From Halobacillus litoralis (lineage in GTDB: Bacteria; Bacillota; Bacilli; Bacillales; Halobacillaceae), in NCBI RefSeq assembly GCF_020524085.2, contig NZ_CP129016.1, forward strand, positions 3,466,001-3,530,000: a DNA stretch of 64,000 nt, given 5' to 3'. Numbering within the stretch: the stretch's first letter is position 1; each line of letters begins with the position of its first letter. The position numbers were made by a program, and so were the translations under genes. Shown here piece by piece: positions 60,637 to 64,000 of the stretch. A model generated the notes under the pieces. It was not told the DNA's origin. It worked only from the letters and a program-made list of their open reading frames with translations, and ran no database searches.

Positions 60637-60813
60637 ATGCTGTGGTTGATTTTTGCTGTTCCAGGTCTGTTCATCCTTGTCACGCTTTTTTTCGACCGAC
60701 GCAGAAATAAAGGAAGCAACCGCCTTGCGAATAAAGGGACTTTCGAGGATATGTATCGCCACTTTTCTGCCAGAGACAGAGCAGGAGACCCTAAACATTC
60801 CAAGCCCTTTTAA
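60637..60813 (+). CDS. Small membrane protein, 58 aa
   Basis: ATG 60637 has the near-ideal site GAAGGAGG. One hydrophobic helix (about 2-19) then a basic soluble tail with FDRRRNKGSNR and RHFSARDRAGDPKHSKPF. Single-pass membrane protein of unknown function. Followed by a hairpin (60855-60878) and then a second (60927-60960). Confidence 0.72.
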   Translation: MLWLIFAVPGLFILVTLFFDRRRNKGSNRLANKGTFEDMYRHFSARDRAGDPKHSKPF

Positions 60814-60926
60814 ATTGTAGATGTTCAAAAGAGATATCATTTCATTTAAAAAGCGGGAAACCTAATCACATGGTTTCCAGTCTTCTGATTTTCAAACATT
60901 GGAATATTTAATAATTCCAACTCCCA

Positions 60927-60960
60927 TATAAAAAGCCAGCACTCCTGCTGACTTTTTATA
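60927..60960. terminator. Bidirectional terminator between convergent small genes
   Basis: AAAAAGCCAGCA / TGCTGACTTTTT stem with A and T runs on both sides. Confidence 0.75.
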
Positions 60961-60992
60961 ACCTACACCTTCTTTAGAAGGATGTATTTTTA

Positions 60993-61220
60993 TCAATGAA
61001 AGCCTCCGAATCCTCCGTGATTACCATGATTTCTAGAGTGCTGATGAACTTCTTCCTTCTGGATTTCAGCTTTATCATAACGTTTTTCAACAGAATTACG
61101 TTTTTGCTTATTCATTTCATCTCCGTAAAATTTGTTCCTATTCCACCCGAAAGCATCGCGCAAAAACCCATACAACAGCGGCACAACCAACAAACCGATG
61201 AGGCCGAGAAAAGCCCACAT
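60993..61220 (-). CDS. Small membrane protein with Gly/His-rich tail
   Basis: 75 residues: hydrophobic N-terminus (MWAFLGLIGLLVVPLLYGFL), charged middle with NKQKRNSVEKRYDKAEIQKE, and a tail HQHSRNHGNHGGFGGFH containing several histidines that could bind metal. ATG 61220 follows AAGGAGGG. Function unknown. Confidence 0.7.
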   Translation of the reverse strand: MWAFLGLIGLLVVPLLYGFLRDAFGWNRNKFYGDEMNKQKRNSVEKRYDKAEIQKEEVHQHSRNHGNHGGFGGFH

Positions 61221-61349
61221 GTGCGAAACCCTCCTTTTCTTCTTAATACAAGTACGGAAACCGATCAAGAAAAGTTTCATATCTTTTCCTTTTTTACGTA
61301 ATAGTCGGTAAATGAATCTGTTCACTTACACCATTCTGGCTCACACTAT

Positions 61350-61892
61350 CTACAAATCATCCGGATTAATGATCGCAAGGACTTGATGATCTTCCCATTT
61401 CCCATTGATCTTCACATTCTTCTTCGCTAGCCCTTCTTTGTGAAAACCAGCTTTCTCTAGCACACGAATGGATGCTTTGTTGTGGGGCATGACCCCTGCT
61501 TCTATCCTATGTAATTGAAGATGATCAAAAGCATACGCAACAAGAAATCTCACAGCCTCTGTCGTATAGCCTTTCCCATTGTAATCCTGATCGAGAAAAT
61601 AACCGATGAACGCACTTTGTAATGACCCCCGAATGACCTGAAAAAGATTCACCGTTCCGATCAGGTGGTCTGTATTCTTTTGGAATATACCGAAAAAGTA
61701 ACCCTTGTCCCCCTCTTCTTCTTTATGAAGAGTTTCCAATCGGTTATTTTGACCCTCCAGCGTATAAAAATCATCCGTTCTCACCATCGAGAACTGCTCA
61801 AAAAACGACCGATTCTTCTTTTCATACTGCAGCAATTGTTCGGCATCATGACTTTTAAGTTCTCGAGCATAGATCGATACTCCGTTGATCAC
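61350..61892 (-). CDS. GNAT acetyltransferase, RimJ/RimL type
   Basis: 180 residues. Acetyl-CoA loop in the YFLDQDYNGKGYTTEAV stretch near 100, followed by RIEAGVMPHNKASIRVLEKA and GFHKEGL, all standard for RimJ/RimL-like enzymes that acetylate ribosomal protein N-termini or small molecules. GTG 61892 overlaps the stop of the upstream small gene (GTGA). Acceptor unknown. Confidence 0.87.
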   Translation of the reverse strand: MINGVSIYARELKSHDAEQLLQYEKKNRSFFEQFSMVRTDDFYTLEGQNNRLETLHKEEEGDKGYFFGIFQKNTDHLIGTVNLFQVIRGSLQSAFIGYFLDQDYNGKGYTTEAVRFLVAYAFDHLQLHRIEAGVMPHNKASIRVLEKAGFHKEGLAKKNVKINGKWEDHQVLAIINPDDL

Positions 61893-62083
61893 ATTCCGTC
61901 ACCTCCCCCTGGTCCACCACGAAAACCTTTTTCTCGTGCCACCGCACGTTCCACTTCTTTTTCCTGCTCTGTCTTCCGAATTGGAGGCTGTCCCTTGCGC
62001 TTTTTAGACTTTCTCCTGTCCATGAAAATCATAAAGACAATGAACAAGACAAGAAACAATCCCCATAAAATGTTCTCAAGCAT
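61889..62083 (-). CDS. Small membrane protein, 64 aa
   Basis: One N-terminal helix (MLENILWGLFLVLFIVFMIF) and a basic, then glycine-rich tail (GFRGGPGGGDGM). AAGGAGAG precedes ATG 62083; its stop overlaps the acetyltransferase start. No family recognised. Confidence 0.68.
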   Translation of the reverse strand: MLENILWGLFLVLFIVFMIFMDRRKSKKRKGQPPIRKTEQEKEVERAVAREKGFRGGPGGGDGM

Positions 62084-62160
62084 AACATCTCTCCTTCCAT
62101 ACTGATTTCAGGAAAATCATACCTTTTTCTATTATTTCAAAACATATCCATCCCATCAAT

Positions 62161-62196
62161 GATACAGACGTCACTTCCCGGTGACGTCTGTATCAT
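62161..62196. terminator. Perfect hairpin, probable terminator
   Basis: GATACAGACGTCAC / GTGACGTCTGTATC with a 6-base loop. It lies past the stop of the start-less frame at 62235 on the minus strand; the T-run is poor. Confidence 0.6.
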
Positions 62197-62234
62197 TGGA
62201 TATTCTTTATGTCTTTACTGAGAACATAAACCTC

Positions 62235-62453
62235 CTATTCATCTTTTCTAATCAGAGCTGTTCTCTCTCCGGTTTGAATGAAAAGATCCATCTCTTCTCT
62301 AATTTCTTCAGCGATTTCCTTGGAGTGTAAAGAATTTTTATTTTTGATTGATAGCGGATATGGATGGAAAGAAAAAGCAAAACCATTGACTGATTTTGTT
62401 CCGATGCCATCATTACCTGGGTAATATCGTTTATTTGAGCTTCCATATAATTC
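62235..62453 (-). pseudogene. Protein-like 72-codon frame without a start codon
   Basis: An open frame reads ELYGSSNKRYYPGNDGIGTK, then FSFHPYPLSIKNKNS and a charged helix HSKEIAEEIREEMDLFIQTG before ending LIRKDE. Composition and helix pattern look coding, but TAA precedes it and there is no ATG/GTG/TTG in its first half. It is more protein-like than the overlapping 100-codon frame at 62252-62554. A lost start or a frameshift near 62455 would explain it; family not recognised. Confidence 0.4.
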
Positions 62454-62532
62454 TTATGTGCTCTTCTGAAGGCTATTCTTTTTACATCCATACGGAAATT
62501 TCTTACTATGAAAATCATAAGGAGTGATAAGG

Positions 62533-63465
62533 ATGAAAGAACAAGCGTGGACAAAAGAAGATATTCCTTCTTTGAAAGGCCAAACAGTAATTGTAACTGG
62601 AGGGAACAGCGGTTTAGGGTATGAATCTGTGAAAGTTCTTTCCAAGCGGGGAGCGACCGTCATTCTTGGTACAAGGTCGATGGAGCGAGGTCAGGAAGCG
62701 TATTTATCCATTCAAAAGGAAAATCCTAACGCCGATATTGACGTCATGGCCCTCGACTTAAGCGATTTGGAATCAGTCAAGTCTTTCTCAGATTCCTTCA
62801 GGGAAAAATATGATCGGTTGGATCTATTGCTTAACAATGCCGGTGTCATGACCACCCCATACGGAAAGACCAAGGATGGTTTTGAACAGCAGATAGGCAT
62901 CAATCACCTCGGTCACTTCGCTCTCACAGGACAATTGTTCGAAACGTTGAAGAAAACGCCCAACGCTAGAATCGTCAATATTTCAAGCAACGCCCATAAA
63001 TCTGGAAAAATGAATTTTGATAACCTCATGTTTGAAGGTGGAAAAGGATACACACCTATGAAAGCTTATGCCCAGTCTAAGCTTGCCAATCTATTATTCA
63101 CTCAAGAACTGCAAAGAAAAATCACAGAGAATGGTTTAGATATTACTGTAACGGCTGCCCATCCCGGGATCGCAAGCACGAATCTTATGAGACACATTGA
63201 AGATAAATTCCTCTTCAAGATTCTGGGACGTTTGCTTGCACCAATGACCCAGGAAGCTTCAGAAGGAGCGCTACCTGGCTTAAGGGCAGCGACAGACCCT
63301 GACGTACAAGGAGGGGAATACTTTGGGCCTGGAGGCAGATGGGAAATGAAAGGTGCCCCTGTCGCCGTTTCTCCGATCACGAAATCTTACGATGTTATGG
63401 ACGCCGATCAATTGTGGAAAGTATCCGAAGAGCTTACCGGCGTCACCTATCCTTTCACTGAATAA
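62533..63465 (+). CDS. Short-chain dehydrogenase/reductase (retinol-dehydrogenase-like)
   Basis: Classical SDR of 310 residues. Cofactor loop TGGNSGLG at about 21-28, LNNAGVM, active-site SSNAHKSG and Y-x-x-x-K in YAQSKLAN. The long C-terminal part (TQEASEGALPGLRAATDPDV, GEYFGPGG) is typical of the RDH11-14-like bacterial group. ATG 62533 follows GGAGTGATAAGG; GTG 62524 is the alternative. Substrate unknown; ends at a terminator. Confidence 0.88.
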   Translation: MKEQAWTKEDIPSLKGQTVIVTGGNSGLGYESVKVLSKRGATVILGTRSMERGQEAYLSIQKENPNADIDVMALDLSDLESVKSFSDSFREKYDRLDLLLNNAGVMTTPYGKTKDGFEQQIGINHLGHFALTGQLFETLKKTPNARIVNISSNAHKSGKMNFDNLMFEGGKGYTPMKAYAQSKLANLLFTQELQRKITENGLDITVTAAHPGIASTNLMRHIEDKFLFKILGRLLAPMTQEASEGALPGLRAATDPDVQGGEYFGPGGRWEMKGAPVAVSPITKSYDVMDADQLWKVSEELTGVTYPFTE

Positions 63466-63477
63466 TCATAGATAATC

Positions 63478-63512
63478 AAAGCTGAAGGGGATATCCTCTT
63501 CAGCTTTTTTTA
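63478..63512 (+). terminator. Terminator of the SDR
   Basis: AAAGCTGAAG / CTTCAGCTTT stem with T-run. Confidence 0.88.
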
Positions 63513-63591
63513 GAAATACAGACTTCCAGTTGAATAATCTTCCTTTATTTGGAATAATAAAAGCTATAAAACCACGGAGAGGAGCATGACA

Positions 63592-64000
63592 ATGTCCAAG
63601 AAAAAGATGTGGGGTCTAGCTTTTACGATCAGTCTCCTATCCATACTTACCGTCTATGGACTGGCGATGGACTTCGAATTTTTGAAATATGAAGTTAATG
63701 AGCAGAATCAATTAGTTATGTATGAAGGTTTGAGCGGACCAAATCCAATCATCAACTCTGATGTAAACAAAGAACAGGAAAGCCTGACTGTTTTAGGCTC
63801 CTATATGAGTCAATTCAACCGGTGGTTCCTTGCAGGAATACTGATCGCTCCATTCTTCATCGCGTCTTATTTTCTCCTTTTCAGTGAAAAATGGATGGGG
63901 GACCATCCAAAGAAGAAGAAATACCTTTCTTGGACACTATGCACGAATGGAGTGGTCATAGTCGTTGCGGTCTTTATTTGGGTTCACTATATCGAGGTCG
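63592..64000 (+). CDS. Membrane protein, 3' end outside window
   Basis: An open frame of 136 codons runs to the edge. ATG 63592 (or 63586) follows GGAGAGGAG. At least three membrane helices: about 8-24, 77-101 and 119-136; between the first two lies an outer loop containing EVNEQNQLVMYEGLSGPNP. The basic linker GDHPKKKKYLS before the third helix is cytoplasmic. Family not recognised. Confidence 0.65.
   Translation, partial: MSKKKMWGLAFTISLLSILTVYGLAMDFEFLKYEVNEQNQLVMYEGLSGPNPIINSDVNKEQESLTVLGSYMSQFNRWFLAGILIAPFFIASYFLLFSEKWMGDHPKKKKYLSWTLCTNGVVIVVAVFIWVHYIEV

Noticed and set aside
62252..62554. 100-codon minus-strand frame before the SDR
   Set aside because: Its start lies inside the SDR coding region and the neighbouring frame at 62235-62453 looks more protein-like.
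1..64000. CRISPR arrays, tRNA or rRNA genes, insertion sequences
   Set aside because: No regularly spaced repeats, cloverleaf genes, transposase frames or flanking inverted repeats were seen.

Overview
The window reads as chromosome of a spore-forming, probably moderately halophilic Bacillaceae (a Halobacillus/Virgibacillus/Pontibacillus-like organism; this is inference). Support: a CwlJ-type spore cortex hydrolase, a yoaS-yozG-yoaT block and an rbsRKDACB operon in Bacillus subtilis order, a TyrZ synthetase with a Tyr T-box, a bacillithiol-type fosB, strong AGGAGG ribosome sites, frequent GTG/TTG starts and rather acidic secreted proteins. I see no rRNA, tRNA, CRISPR array, insertion sequence or prophage.

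Layout. 1-8.4 kb: end of a membrane diguanylate cyclase, a sulfatase broken by one stop codon, two tiny overlapping membrane ORFs, an acetyltransferase, cwlJ, a secreted phospholipase-D-type protein and the yoaS-yozG-yoaT block. 8.5-13 kb: a sigma-54 module made of a PAS-type enhancer-binding protein, a clear -24/-12 promoter, a frameshifted yjiH-like membrane gene and a gabT-like aminotransferase, with three copies of one palindrome placed as activator sites. 13-15.4 kb: an aldo/keto reductase, a small membrane protein and a PAS-STAS protein. 15.7-22.4 kb: a catabolic operon with three M20 amidohydrolases, a frameshifted regulator and an AbgT-type aminobenzoyl-glutamate transporter.

22.5-34.1 kb: an iron-regulated hydroxamate siderophore locus of the rhizobactin/schizokinen type. 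Diaminobutyrate aminotransferase, diaminobutyrate decarboxylase, two IucA/IucC synthetases, an N6-hydroxylase-like monooxygenase and an acetyltransferase are overlapping or tightly packed, in the order of rhbABCDEF. The unit ends with its own aspartokinase, which would feed aspartate semialdehyde into diaminobutyrate and then 1,3-diaminopropane. A Fur box lies in the -35/-10 spacer. A second unit (acyltransferase plus esterase) has its own Fur box inside a perfect 16-bp inverted repeat.

34.2-43.1 kb: an extracellular M4 metalloprotease, DinB and DUF2785 proteins, a Nudix gene that lost its Nudix box, fosB, two VOC proteins, small membrane proteins, a CidR-type LysR regulator, an acyl-CoA thioesterase and an MBL-fold protein. 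43.2-49 kb: ribose operon with an RbsR operator and a CcpA cre site. 49-56.3 kb: HAD phosphatase, LysR regulator divergent from a two-gene SMR efflux pair, lipoprotein, ANT(6)-type adenylyltransferase coupled to a truncated TPR gene, nucleotidyltransferase and tyrZ. 56.4-64 kb: azoreductase, a TetR/SDR/hydrolase locus, a broken LysM gene, several small membrane proteins, a second SDR and the start of a membrane protein.

A theme of the window is single-lesion gene damage: one nonsense codon, single-base shifts in three genes, one in-frame deletion and one truncation. Some shifts sit next to short G or C runs, so sequence error must be excluded before calling them pseudogenes.
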